Source: Acidihalobacter_A sp037381185
GTDB lineage: Bacteria > Pseudomonadota > Gammaproteobacteria > DSM-5130 > Acidihalobacteraceae
Assembly (NCBI RefSeq): GCF_037381185.1
Contig: NZ_JARRQY010000002.1
Coordinates: 1-64,000 of the forward strand
Direction: 5' to 3'
Length of the DNA stretch: 64,000 nt
The notes below the pieces were generated by a model. It was not told the origin of the DNA and ran no database searches. It saw only the letters and a list, made by a program, of their open reading frames with translations. The translations under genes and the position numbers were made by a program. Below are positions 8,321-15,492 of this stretch, one piece after another. The stretch's first letter is position 1. Every line of letters starts with the position of its first letter.

Positions 8321-9742
8321 CTAAACCGAGCTGTAGCAGAACGAGTCGGTCGAGCAGTCACCCCCTTCGAGTCGGATCTGATGCGCGCGATAGCCTTTTT
8401 CGAAGGTGACGAAGAAGTCCGGATCGAGCGTCAGCCCACCATTCGGGTCGACGTGGACGAGAACCTGCACACCGGGCATGTCGCCATCGGGATAGAACTG
8501 GTCGTCCCAGGTGCTGTACAGCGAATTGGTGAAGTAGATGCGGCGTCCGTCGCGACTGATCTCCAGCATCTGCGGTGCGCCGGGGAAGTCTTTACCGGAC
8601 GGATGCGGCGTGCGGCGGACGACGCCGCCCAGATGGACGCTGCCGCTCAGTTTCGGATTGTGCGGGTCGCTCACGTCGTATTGACGCAGTTCGCCGGTTC
8701 CCCAGCAGGCGACGTACAGGAATTTGTCGTCCAGCGACAGGTCGATGTCGGTCACCGTCGGCGGGACCGCACCGAAACCCTTGAGCAGCTTGGGCAGGTC
8801 GGCCGGATCAGCCGCCTCGGCCGGGATGTCGATGATCTTCTTGACCTTGAATTCCTCGCTGGCTTTCGCCTCGTCTCGGTACCACAGCCAGATTTCGCCG
8901 TTCAGGTCTTCGGTATTGACGACGACGCCGAGAAAGCCGTAATCGCGGTTCGGCTCGTGCGCCGGGCGTACTTCCAGGGCCATCTGATGGCTGGGGCCGA
9001 GGTCGATGGTCTGTTTCAGGCGGCGCTTGGACAGGTCCCAGAAATGCAGGTGGTGGCCGTATTTGTTGGACAGCAGATCTTCGGGGACGATACCGTTCTC
9101 GTACTGCCGCGGGGTGCCCCATTCGCTGGTCATGGCGACGTTTTGCGACAAGTGCCACCAGAAGTCGTAGGAGAGCCGCTGCTCGCCGTGGTCCATTTCC
9201 CACGGACCGAGGATTTCGAAGGACTCGCAGTCCATGATAAAGATGCCGGAGGGCGTCTCGTCGCCGTTGACGCCTTTGCCGCCGAGGCAGCTGATGTAGA
9301 TGCCGTCCGGCCCGCAGTGCACGGTGTGCGGCCGCGAATAGCCGGTTTTGCGCATCAGCTCTTCGGGTTCGATGATCTTGACGATGCGCGCCTGCGTCGG
9401 ATGTGGTTTGGTGTCGACGATGTAGATGCGCGATGAGCGGATGCCGGGGATGACGAGGTAGCGCCGTTCCACGAAGGGGTGCCCGCCCATCGGATTCAGC
9501 ACCGAACTGCAGGCGTTCCAGCCGAAATGATGCAGTTCGTCGCCGATGTTGGGCATGCGGACTTGATGCACGATCTGACCGTAGGATCCCGAGCGGGGGT
9601 CCAGGTCCACGACCGACAGCGCATCGGGTTTGCTGCCGTCGGTGCACAGGTTCACGACAAAGCCGTAAGTCTCTCTAGGGGCCTCCATCGCCAGTTTCGG
9701 CGAAGGATAAAAGGTTGGATCCGTACGCAATACGCTGGCCAT
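8321..9742 (-). CDS. mtoX: Methanethiol oxidase (SBP56/SELENBP1 family)
   Basis: A 473-aa member of the selenium-binding-protein-56 family. Characterised members oxidise CH3SH with O2 to formaldehyde, H2S and H2O2. Family signatures seen are HHFGWNACSS, PHTVHCGPDGIYISCLGG, HLSQNVAMTSEWGTP and CWGTGELRQYD. ATG at 9742 is chosen because GGAGGAG (9745-9751) precedes it. A longer frame to 9841 adds 33 unrelated residues. No signal peptide is visible, unlike the periplasmic Hyphomicrobium enzyme, so a cytosolic location is inferred. No SCO1 or MauG gene adjoins. A sigma-54 promoter lies upstream, and gfa-frmA-fghA follow. Confidence 0.88.
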   Translation of the reverse strand: MASVLRTDPTFYPSPKLAMEAPRETYGFVVNLCTDGSKPDALSVVDLDPRSGSYGQIVHQVRMPNIGDELHHFGWNACSSVLNPMGGHPFVERRYLVIPGIRSSRIYIVDTKPHPTQARIVKIIEPEELMRKTGYSRPHTVHCGPDGIYISCLGGKGVNGDETPSGIFIMDCESFEILGPWEMDHGEQRLSYDFWWHLSQNVAMTSEWGTPRQYENGIVPEDLLSNKYGHHLHFWDLSKRRLKQTIDLGPSHQMALEVRPAHEPNRDYGFLGVVVNTEDLNGEIWLWYRDEAKASEEFKVKKIIDIPAEAADPADLPKLLKGFGAVPPTVTDIDLSLDDKFLYVACWGTGELRQYDVSDPHNPKLSGSVHLGGVVRRTPHPSGKDFPGAPQMLEISRDGRRIYFTNSLYSTWDDQFYPDGDMPGVQVLVHVDPNGGLTLDPDFFVTFEKGYRAHQIRLEGGDCSTDSFCYSSV

Positions 9743-9869
9743 AACTCCTCCAATTGTGTTCGTCGTCTGTTTTGTTTTTCTGTCGATCCGAAAGCGGCTG
9801 AGCCCGTCTTTCCCATTTCCTCCCGAAATCGTTCTCCGCAAGCCGAGCCGCGTTCGGAAATGCTACGAA

Positions 9870-9885
9870 AGCATGATGCGTGCCA
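9870..9885 (-). promoter_or_regulatory. Sigma-54 (-24/-12) promoter of mtoX
   Basis: Read on the minus strand the element is TGGCACGCATCATGCT. The consensus is TGGCACG-N4-TTGCW, so only one consensus base differs. GG and GC are 12 bp apart as required. The predicted start is near 9859, leaving a leader of about 117 nt before mtoX. The adjacent divergent gene encodes a sigma-54 activator. Confidence 0.8.
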
Positions 9886-10102
9886 TTGATGCGCCCATAA
9901 GCGGATGTGTTGCGCTTCGCCGACGATTATCTAAGCTCATGGCCTGGGCGCGATGCAGGATGGTTGCGTGTGTGTATCCCGTGCGCGGCGGCGCCGACGC
10001 TGGTGGAGTTCGACGATGTACACGAATCGGATACAGTCGTTTGGGAAGTGCCGTACTGGCTGGATGTGCGCATCCGCTGTGGTGTCCCCGATGTGGAAAT
10101 AT

Positions 10103-10157
10103 GTGACGCACTGTCACCTTATCGGTACAGCTGCGAGTGTCTCCTTCGCTGTGTACC
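10103..10157. promoter_or_regulatory. Candidate activator-binding (UAS) region
   Basis: Two inverted repeats lie here: GTGAC-N5-GTCAC (10103-10117) and GGTACA (10124-10129) with TGTACC (10152-10157). They are about 220-290 bp upstream of the mtoX sigma-54 promoter and just before the activator gene. That suits an enhancer site that may also autoregulate the activator. Which repeat is bound is unknown. Confidence 0.35.
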
Positions 10158-10196
10158 AGGCGGACGGTCCGCGCCCATGCACAAGGACGGTGACGC

Positions 10197-12149
10197 GTGC
10201 CTGATCGCGAAGCCGCGCGCCATCTCGAACGTATCCAGGCGATCGTGACCGACGACGCCATGGTGCACGGTGTCGAGTCCTATATTTCGGATTCCTGGCG
10301 TCGCTGCCTGATTGAGCATTGCTTGGACCCCGGAGGCCGGTGCGAGCCCGAGGTGCTGGAGTCCGCGCTGCTGCGCGAACGCCTTCAGCGGCACGAGCGC
10401 CTGCTCTCTCTGGCGTCGGAGGAAATGGGCAATTTGCACCAGCAGGTGGCTGGCTCTGGGCACGCGATCATTCTCACTGACGCGGACGGCTGCGTGCTCG
10501 ACTTCGTGGGCGACATGGAGTTCGAACGGCAGGCGGGCGCTAACGGCCTGCTTCTCGGCGCGCTGTGGAACGAGCGTACCCAGGGCACCAACGGCATGGG
10601 CACCTGCACGGTGACCGGCAAGCCGGTCACCGTGCACCATAACGAACATTTTCTGGTCCGCAACGCGGTGCTGACCTGTTCCGCCGCACCCATCTACGAT
10701 CCAGAGGGCGGCCTGATGGCGGTGCTGGACGTGTCGAGCACCGCCTGCGTGGCCCAACAGCATGCGATGAGTCTGGTGAGCATGTCCGCCCAACTCATCG
10801 AAAACCGGGTATTCCGCTGCGCGTACCGCGACCGCTACCTGCTGCATTTTCACAGCCGGCCGGAGTTCCTGAACACGCTGGGCGAGGGCGTGCTGTCCTT
10901 CGATCCGGAAGGCAAGGTGCTCGGCGCCAATCGCAGTGCGTTGTTCCAACTGGGCGTGGATTCGCGGGAGATGCTGCTCGATCGGAATATCGCAGACGTG
11001 TTCGACCTGCGCTTGGCCGAGTTCATGGATGAAGTCGCCAGACGTTCGCCCGAACGGCCGGTTTCCCTGCACGGCATGGCGGACGGCAAGCGGTTCTTCG
11101 CCCTGCTGGAGAGCCCGGCGCGCGTCGGCGCGCGTGCCGGGGCGAGCGTGCGGTCGGCGCCGCCGCGCGGGACGGGCACGGCGGAGCCCAGTCTGGAGCA
11201 GCTCGATTTCGGCGATCCGTGCATGGCCAAGGCCATCCGGCAGGCGAAGAAACTGATCGGCCGAGACGTGTCGCTGCTGCTGTCGGGGCCGACCGGAGTC
11301 GGCAAGGGGCTGTTCGCCAAGGCCTTGCACGCCTACAGCGACCGTGCGGACAAGCCGTTCGTTACGGTCAACTGCGCGGCCATTCCCGAGACGCTGATCG
11401 AGAGCGAACTGTTCGGCTACAAGGCCGGCGCGTTCACCGGCGCCAACCGCCAGGGCAGCCGCGGCAAGATCGTCCTGGCGCACGGAGGTACGCTGTTTCT
11501 GGACGAAATCGGTGACATGCCGCTGTCGTTGCAGGCGCGCCTGCTGCGCGTGCTGGAGGAACGGGAGGTCATGCCGTTGGGGGCGGAAACCTCCATCGAG
11601 GTCGACATCAACGTCATCAGCGCGACGCACCGCGATCTTGCGGCCCTGGTGCGCAGCGGCGAGTTCCGCGAGGACCTGTACTACCGTCTGCGCGGCCTGA
11701 CCCTCGTTCTGCCGGCGCTGAGCGCGCGCACGGACAGGCGCCAGCTGATTGAGTACATGCTCAAACTCGAACAGGCCGGCGACCGCATTCGCATCGAGCC
11801 GGATGCGATGCGCATGCTGTTGGACTACGCCTGGCCTGGCAATATCCGCGAACTGCGCAACACCCTGCGGACATTGATCGCATTGTGCGACGACGAAAGG
11901 ATCGCGGCCGCCGACCTCGCCGATGAATTCCATCAGACCGCGGGAACCGACGCGGCGGGGTCCGCCGATCCGGATGGCTCGGAGGAGGGTGAATCGCACA
12001 ATCCGCTCGCCTCGGCCGAATGCGCGGTGCTGCTGCGCGAACTCGAAGCGATGCGCTGGAACGTGGCCAAGGTCGCGCGCAGCTTTGGCGTTAGCCGCAA
12101 CACGTTGTACCGGAAGATGCGCCGCTACGGCATCAAGCCGCCACGCTAG
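10197..12149 (+). CDS. Sigma-54-dependent transcriptional activator, AcoR-like (GAF-PAS-AAA+-HTH)
   Basis: A 650-aa enhancer-binding protein. The N-terminal region (about 20-200) contains the AcoR-type SWRRC segment and a GAF-like sensory domain. A PAS-like region follows (about 220-310). The AAA+ domain has Walker A GPTGVGKG (364-371), the sigma-54-contact loop GAFTGA (411-416) and Walker B GTLFLDE. A Fis-type helix-turn-helix ends the protein (NVAKVARSFGVSRNTLYRKM). The GTG start at 10197 has AAGGA 9 nt upstream. It is divergent from mtoX, and -24/-12 promoters lie on both sides of it, so local control of both units is the simple reading. The inducer is not known; methanethiol or formaldehyde is inferred from context. 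Confidence 0.92.
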   Translation: MPDREAARHLERIQAIVTDDAMVHGVESYISDSWRRCLIEHCLDPGGRCEPEVLESALLRERLQRHERLLSLASEEMGNLHQQVAGSGHAIILTDADGCVLDFVGDMEFERQAGANGLLLGALWNERTQGTNGMGTCTVTGKPVTVHHNEHFLVRNAVLTCSAAPIYDPEGGLMAVLDVSSTACVAQQHAMSLVSMSAQLIENRVFRCAYRDRYLLHFHSRPEFLNTLGEGVLSFDPEGKVLGANRSALFQLGVDSREMLLDRNIADVFDLRLAEFMDEVARRSPERPVSLHGMADGKRFFALLESPARVGARAGASVRSAPPRGTGTAEPSLEQLDFGDPCMAKAIRQAKKLIGRDVSLLLSGPTGVGKGLFAKALHAYSDRADKPFVTVNCAAIPETLIESELFGYKAGAFTGANRQGSRGKIVLAHGGTLFLDEIGDMPLSLQARLLRVLEEREVMPLGAETSIEVDINVISATHRDLAALVRSGEFREDLYYRLRGLTLVLPALSARTDRRQLIEYMLKLEQAGDRIRIEPDAMRMLLDYAWPGNIRELRNTLRTLIALCDDERIAAADLADEFHQTAGTDAAGSADPDGSEEGESHNPLASAECAVLLRELEAMRWNVAKVARSFGVSRNTLYRKMRRYGIKPPR

Positions 12150-12286
12150 GATCTGCGCGCCCGGCTCACGCTGTACCGATTCGGGCGCAGGCTGTCATGC
12201 CCCGCGGAACAGATCGGCACACCCGCGCAGAGCCGTCGCCGTGTCCGGGCGCCGCCGATGCGGTGGAAACCGCGGTCGGGTGCTGT

Positions 12287-12302
12287 TGGCAAGGTATGTG
12301 CT
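12287..12302 (+). promoter_or_regulatory. Sigma-54 (-24/-12) promoter of the membrane-protein gene
   Basis: TGGCAAGGTATGTGCT matches TGGCACG-N4-TTGCW with two differences and exact GG-GC spacing. The predicted start is near 12313, giving a leader of about 80 nt before 12393. It is the second such element in 2.5 kb, on the far side of the activator gene. Confidence 0.65.
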
Positions 12303-12392
12303 GTGCGATTGCATGACGGTGATGGCCGGCGACGTGAGGCGCGTTGCCCGAAGGCCTGCCGCATAACCACTACAAGAGCGGAGGATCGATCG

Positions 12393-13046
12393 ATGATGCA
12401 TGTACCGGGTTTGGTCGCGATGGCCGCGGCGATGGGTGTCTACCAGGGCGTGAATCCTTCCATGGGCTGGCTTTACGCAACGTCCAGGGGGCTCGAAAAC
12501 CATTCGGTGAAGGCGCTGCTCGGCGGCGGAGTGAGGTTCGCCTGGGGACACTATCTGGGTATGAACGTGGTGCTGCTGCCGATGGCCTGGCTGCTGGCGT
12601 TCACTCAGCTGCACCCGATGCTGCTGATGCCCTGGATCGGCGCCACGCTGATCGTCTACGGCCTGCTCAAGCTGAGAAAGTCCGGACATCCGCGGTTGCT
12701 GAACCGGGTGTCGCCGCTGCACGTGAGCCGCTGGTCGTTCGTGATGGCGCTGACGCATTGCGGTTCTCCGCTGATGATGCTCTCGCCGTTGCTCGGATTG
12801 GTGATGATCTCGCAGGCCGGAGCGCCGGCGGCGGTGAGTTTGCCCACCGCGCTGCAGAGCTACACCCTGCTGGCGCTCGGCATCAGCGCGGCGATGGCCT
12901 TGCCGCAACTGGTGATCTCGCTCGCCATCGCCGTGGCCGTGTATTTCCGGCTCGGGCTCAAGGCGCTGACGCGCTACTGGCTGAATTTCGATCTCGGCTG
13001 GTCGATCATTTTCATCCTGATGGGAGCGATGGCCGTGCGTATGTAA
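12393..13046 (+). CDS. Polytopic membrane protein of unknown function, 217 aa
   Basis: A hydrophobic protein with about five to six predicted helices. It has an N-terminal motif GVYQGVNPSMGWLYATSRGL and a conserved-looking LTHCGSPLMMLSPLLG segment in the middle. I do not recognise a named family, though the GxxxGxNPxMGWL opening resembles small transporter-like proteins. ATG at 12393 is supported by GGAGGA (12380-12385). The longer frame from 12258 adds 45 hydrophilic residues without support and would overlap the -24/-12 promoter. Sigma-54 control shared with mtoX suggests export of a product (sulfide, formate) or uptake of a substrate, which is inference only. Confidence 0.72.
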   Translation: MMHVPGLVAMAAAMGVYQGVNPSMGWLYATSRGLENHSVKALLGGGVRFAWGHYLGMNVVLLPMAWLLAFTQLHPMLLMPWIGATLIVYGLLKLRKSGHPRLLNRVSPLHVSRWSFVMALTHCGSPLMMLSPLLGLVMISQAGAPAAVSLPTALQSYTLLALGISAAMALPQLVISLAIAVAVYFRLGLKALTRYWLNFDLGWSIIFILMGAMAVRM

Positions 13047-13161
13047 GAAAACATGTTAAGTCGGTGTCGCTGCGCTGATGACGGCCTGGATGCCGTGTGC
13101 AGATGCGCGTGCGAGCCCGTTCCCGCATGCCGGCGTGGCGTGATGGCCTAACTCGCCACTC

Positions 13162-13273
13162 GGCATATCCGATGAATGCGCGGAAGCCGATATTCCCGAA
13201 AACTATGTCGCATCGAATATGTCGACGCTGGGCAAACCCGGTCGTCGGTTTCGCCACTGACGTCGGATATGCC
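13162..13273. repeat. Distant inverted repeat upstream of the Nif11-like gene
   Basis: GGCATATCCGA (13162-13172) and its exact complement TCGGATATGCC (13263-13273) are 90 bp apart. Both are preceded by a CGCCACT copy. They lie in a 392-bp gene-free stretch (13047-13438). Paired operator sites for looping are possible. The rest of that stretch shows only a T7 run at 13318-13324 and the half-sites listed separately. Confidence 0.4.
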
Positions 13274-13302
13274 ACATGCGTAGAACTACCCGTAATCGAT
13301 AG

Positions 13303-13342
13303 TAAACGTCCGAATTCTTTTTTTCGCTTGGTTGTCGTTTAT
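13303..13342. promoter_or_regulatory. StyR/TodT-like half-sites before the Nif11-like gene
   Basis: TAAACG (13303-13308) and CGTTTAT (13336-13342) are inverted copies of the ATAAAC half-site. That half-site is known from operators of the StyR/TodT response-regulator group (the palindrome ATAAACC-ATGGTTTAT type, from memory). A response regulator of that type is encoded 4.6 kb downstream. Short sites like these can arise by chance. Confidence 0.28.
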
Positions 13343-13438
13343 TGGCCGACGTTAGGCGCGTTAGCAGGTTTTTATCGGCTCAATACGCAAACGCGCTTTT
13401 CGCTTCGGTGTTAATGGAGGAGAAAAGGAGAATCAACG

Positions 13439-13717
13439 ATGATCAAATCCGCGTTGGATCGAGACCAGCAGTCTCGTGCGTTTGAGAAACCCATAAAACA
13501 GTTCGGCGAGTTGGTCGTTGCTGATCCGGCTTTGCTGGATCGGTTGGATGAAGCGCCGGATAAGGATAGTTTCGTCGATCTGTACTGCGGACTGGCTGCG
13601 GACCGGGGTATTCATTTTTCGCGCGATGAAATGCTCGTGGCAGTCCAGGAACAAAAGCACGGCAGCAACTGGGTGATTCCCAATGTCGTGCTGCGCATGA
13701 TCGCCGAACGGTTTTAA
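13439..13717 (+). CDS. Nif11-like small protein, 92 aa
   Basis: Residues about 15-70 follow the Nif11 / NHLP leader-peptide pattern: ...FGELVVADPALLDRL, then D..SFVDLYCGLAADRG, then FSRDEML. In RiPP systems such domains act as leader peptides before a Gly-Gly cleavage site. Here there is no Gly-Gly motif and only a 20-residue Cys-free tail, so a classical precursor role is doubtful. A strong site AAGGAG (13425-13430) precedes the ATG. It is 11 nt upstream of the next small gene and heads the Nif11 / small protein / acyl-CoA-dehydrogenase-like group. Function unknown. Confidence 0.62.
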   Translation: MIKSALDRDQQSRAFEKPIKQFGELVVADPALLDRLDEAPDKDSFVDLYCGLAADRGIHFSRDEMLVAVQEQKHGSNWVIPNVVLRMIAERF

Positions 13718-13728
13718 CGGAGGACGCC

Positions 13729-14031
13729 ATGGACGATGTGATCAAGACCGATGCCGGCCGAGTGGTCGGGGCTTGGGATGGTGAACTCGCCGAGGAGTTG
13801 ATGAGCGAATTGAAGCGCATCAAATTGAAGTTGGCCAAAGCCGGGGCGACGGAAAAGCTGATTCCACGGCAAATGCCGCACCGCAATCAGCTGCCGGAGG
13901 ATTTACGCGATTTTCGCGCCTACCACCTGTGGGGCTGCGACAGGTCGGGAAATATCGTGGTCGGAACGAATGCGAATCGCATAGAATCGATACAGAAGGT
14001 GCGCTCGTTTTCTTTGATTGATCACCATTGA
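13729..14031 (+). CDS. Unknown small protein, 100 aa
   Basis: Not recognised. The N-terminal half (1-45) is an amphipathic, Lys/Glu-rich helix region (ELAEELMSELKRIKLKLAKAG). The C-terminal half carries PRQMPHRNQLP and AYHLWGCDRSGNIVVGTNANR, which look like a folded beta domain. No signal peptide or membrane helix is seen. GGAGGA lies 4 nt before the ATG, and the gene follows the Nif11-like gene by 11 nt, so they are cotranscribed. A 213-bp gap separates it from the acyl-CoA-dehydrogenase-like gene. Confidence 0.6.
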   Translation: MDDVIKTDAGRVVGAWDGELAEELMSELKRIKLKLAKAGATEKLIPRQMPHRNQLPEDLRDFRAYHLWGCDRSGNIVVGTNANRIESIQKVRSFSLIDHH

Positions 14032-14121
14032 AGGTCCGTCCATATGTCTGCGCGGCAGATCTGCGTCCATTATCGGATGTGCCAGGAATATTGAGAGGGA
14101 CGCGTATTTGACCGATTGTTC

Positions 14122-14238
14122 ATGGCGGGGTTGTTAGCGGGCATGTGTGTGATCGATCCTGAATTACGCTATGCGCGTCCATGCGAAGGAGAAGATTGGC
14201 CGATAGCTGAATTTGCCGCCTTTGATCGGATTCAGTAG
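14122..14238 (+). CDS. Possible 38-aa ORF in the gap
   Basis: ATG at 14122 opens a short frame starting MAGLLAGMCVIDPELRY and ending just before the next gene. No clear ribosome binding site is seen. It could be a real peptide, a gene remnant or chance. It is the only candidate content of the 14032-14244 gap. Confidence 0.18.
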   Translation: MAGLLAGMCVIDPELRYARPCEGEDWPIAEFAAFDRIQ

Positions 14239-14244
14239 TGCCTG

Positions 14245-15486
14245 GTGCGCAGCGAGGTGCATCGCGTTGTTAGCGTGCGCCTGGCGATCGACATCCCTAT
14301 TTCACAAGTGGTATCGGATGTGAATAGCCGAGAATTGGAGCTGCTGTTTCAGGGTGTACAGGAAATTGCGACGGACGTGGTCGCTGTCAATACGGATGTT
14401 GTGGATCGCGATGCACGCTGGCCCGAGGCCGGTATCCGGGCGCTTCAGGGCGCGGGCCTCGGTGGACTCGTCGTTCCCGAAAAATATGGTGGCCGCGGTC
14501 ATGGTTTGTTGACGCTGGCGCGGGTTTGCGAAATTCTGGGTAGAGAGTGCGCGTCCACGGCGATCTGTTATGGCATGCATTGCGTCGGTGCTTCCGTGAT
14601 CGCGGCCAATGCGACGATCGATCAGCAGGCGCGTTTCCTCGGTCCGATTTGCGAAGGGGACTGTATCACCACGCTTTCTCTGAGCGAGGCTGGAACGGGA
14701 GCGCATTTTTACTTTCCGCAAACGAAGCTCGAGTCGGCGGCCAGCGATGTATTCACCCTGAACGGGACGAAGACCTTCGTGACCAACGGCGGGCATGCGG
14801 ATTTGTATGTGGTCTCCGCCGTCGGCAGCGATCCGGAATCGCCAGCCGTCCGCCAGTTTTCCTGCGTGGTTGTGCCCGCGGATGCCGAAGGAGTGAAGTG
14901 GGGCGCGCCATGGGATGGTTTGGGTATGCGTGGTAATTCCTCGCGGGCCATGGAATTGCACTGCGTGCTTGTGCCGCGCTCCAATCTTCTGGGCAAGGAA
15001 GGCGATCAGATCTGGTACATCTTCAACGTCGTGATGCCGTATTTTTTGGCCGCATTGGCCGGGACTTATTTGGGGGTGGCGACGACGGCGGTGGAAGAAG
15101 CGCGGCGTCATCTGATGCGCCGCCACCATGCCCATACTGGGGCGAACCTCGCGCAGGCTTCGGTGTTGCAGCATCGGATGGGCTCGTTGTGGGGCATGCT
15201 CGAACGCACCCGATGCTTGATCTACGAGGCTGCGGCGAGTTTCGATGCCGGCGAGCCCGACGCGCTCACGTCCGTGATGGCGGCGAAGGTGGAGGCCGCC
15301 GATGCCGTCGTCACGCTGATCAACGAGGCGATGACGATTAGCGGCGGTATCGGTTATCGAGAAGGTTCGAGTCTGCACCGATTGCTGCGCGACGCTAGGG
15401 CCTCTCATCTGATGTCGCCGACCACGGATATCCTGCGTTTGTGGATCGGCCGTGCCTTGTTGGGACTGCCGCTGTTGTCGGACTGA
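14245..15486 (+). CDS. Acyl-CoA-dehydrogenase-fold flavoprotein, catalytic Glu motif replaced
   Basis: A protein of up to 413 aa with the acyl-CoA dehydrogenase architecture: helical N-domain, beta domain (TTLSLSEAGTGAHF, GTKTFVTNGGHADLYVV) and helical C-domain (TISGGIGYREGSSLHRLLRDARASH). In short- and medium-chain enzymes the segment after RDAR reads IYEGT, whose Glu is the base. Here it reads LMSPTTDILRLWIG, with no Glu. It may use another base, or be a flavin monooxygenase or desaturase of the same fold (DszC-like). The start is uncertain: GTG 14245, 14260 or 14275 are possible, and homology begins about 35 residues in. It is 6 nt upstream of the sensor kinase gene. Confidence 0.75.
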   Translation: MRSEVHRVVSVRLAIDIPISQVVSDVNSRELELLFQGVQEIATDVVAVNTDVVDRDARWPEAGIRALQGAGLGGLVVPEKYGGRGHGLLTLARVCEILGRECASTAICYGMHCVGASVIAANATIDQQARFLGPICEGDCITTLSLSEAGTGAHFYFPQTKLESAASDVFTLNGTKTFVTNGGHADLYVVSAVGSDPESPAVRQFSCVVVPADAEGVKWGAPWDGLGMRGNSSRAMELHCVLVPRSNLLGKEGDQIWYIFNVVMPYFLAALAGTYLGVATTAVEEARRHLMRRHHAHTGANLAQASVLQHRMGSLWGMLERTRCLIYEAAASFDAGEPDALTSVMAAKVEAADAVVTLINEAMTISGGIGYREGSSLHRLLRDARASHLMSPTTDILRLWIGRALLGLPLLSD

Positions 15487-15492
15487 TGCGCT

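Noticed and set aside
8321..9742. Selenium transport or storage protein, from the family's older name
   Set aside because: SBP56 members that have been characterised are methanethiol oxidases, and the formaldehyde genes next door support that role.
10119..11999. A 626-codon minus-strand frame under the sigma-54 activator gene
   Set aside because: Same pattern of antisense low-complexity translation; the plus-strand gene has all AAA+ motifs.
13439..13717. RiPP precursor with maturation cluster
   Set aside because: No Gly-Gly site, no Cys/Ser/Thr-rich core, and no radical-SAM, LanM, YcaO or peptidase-transporter gene nearby.
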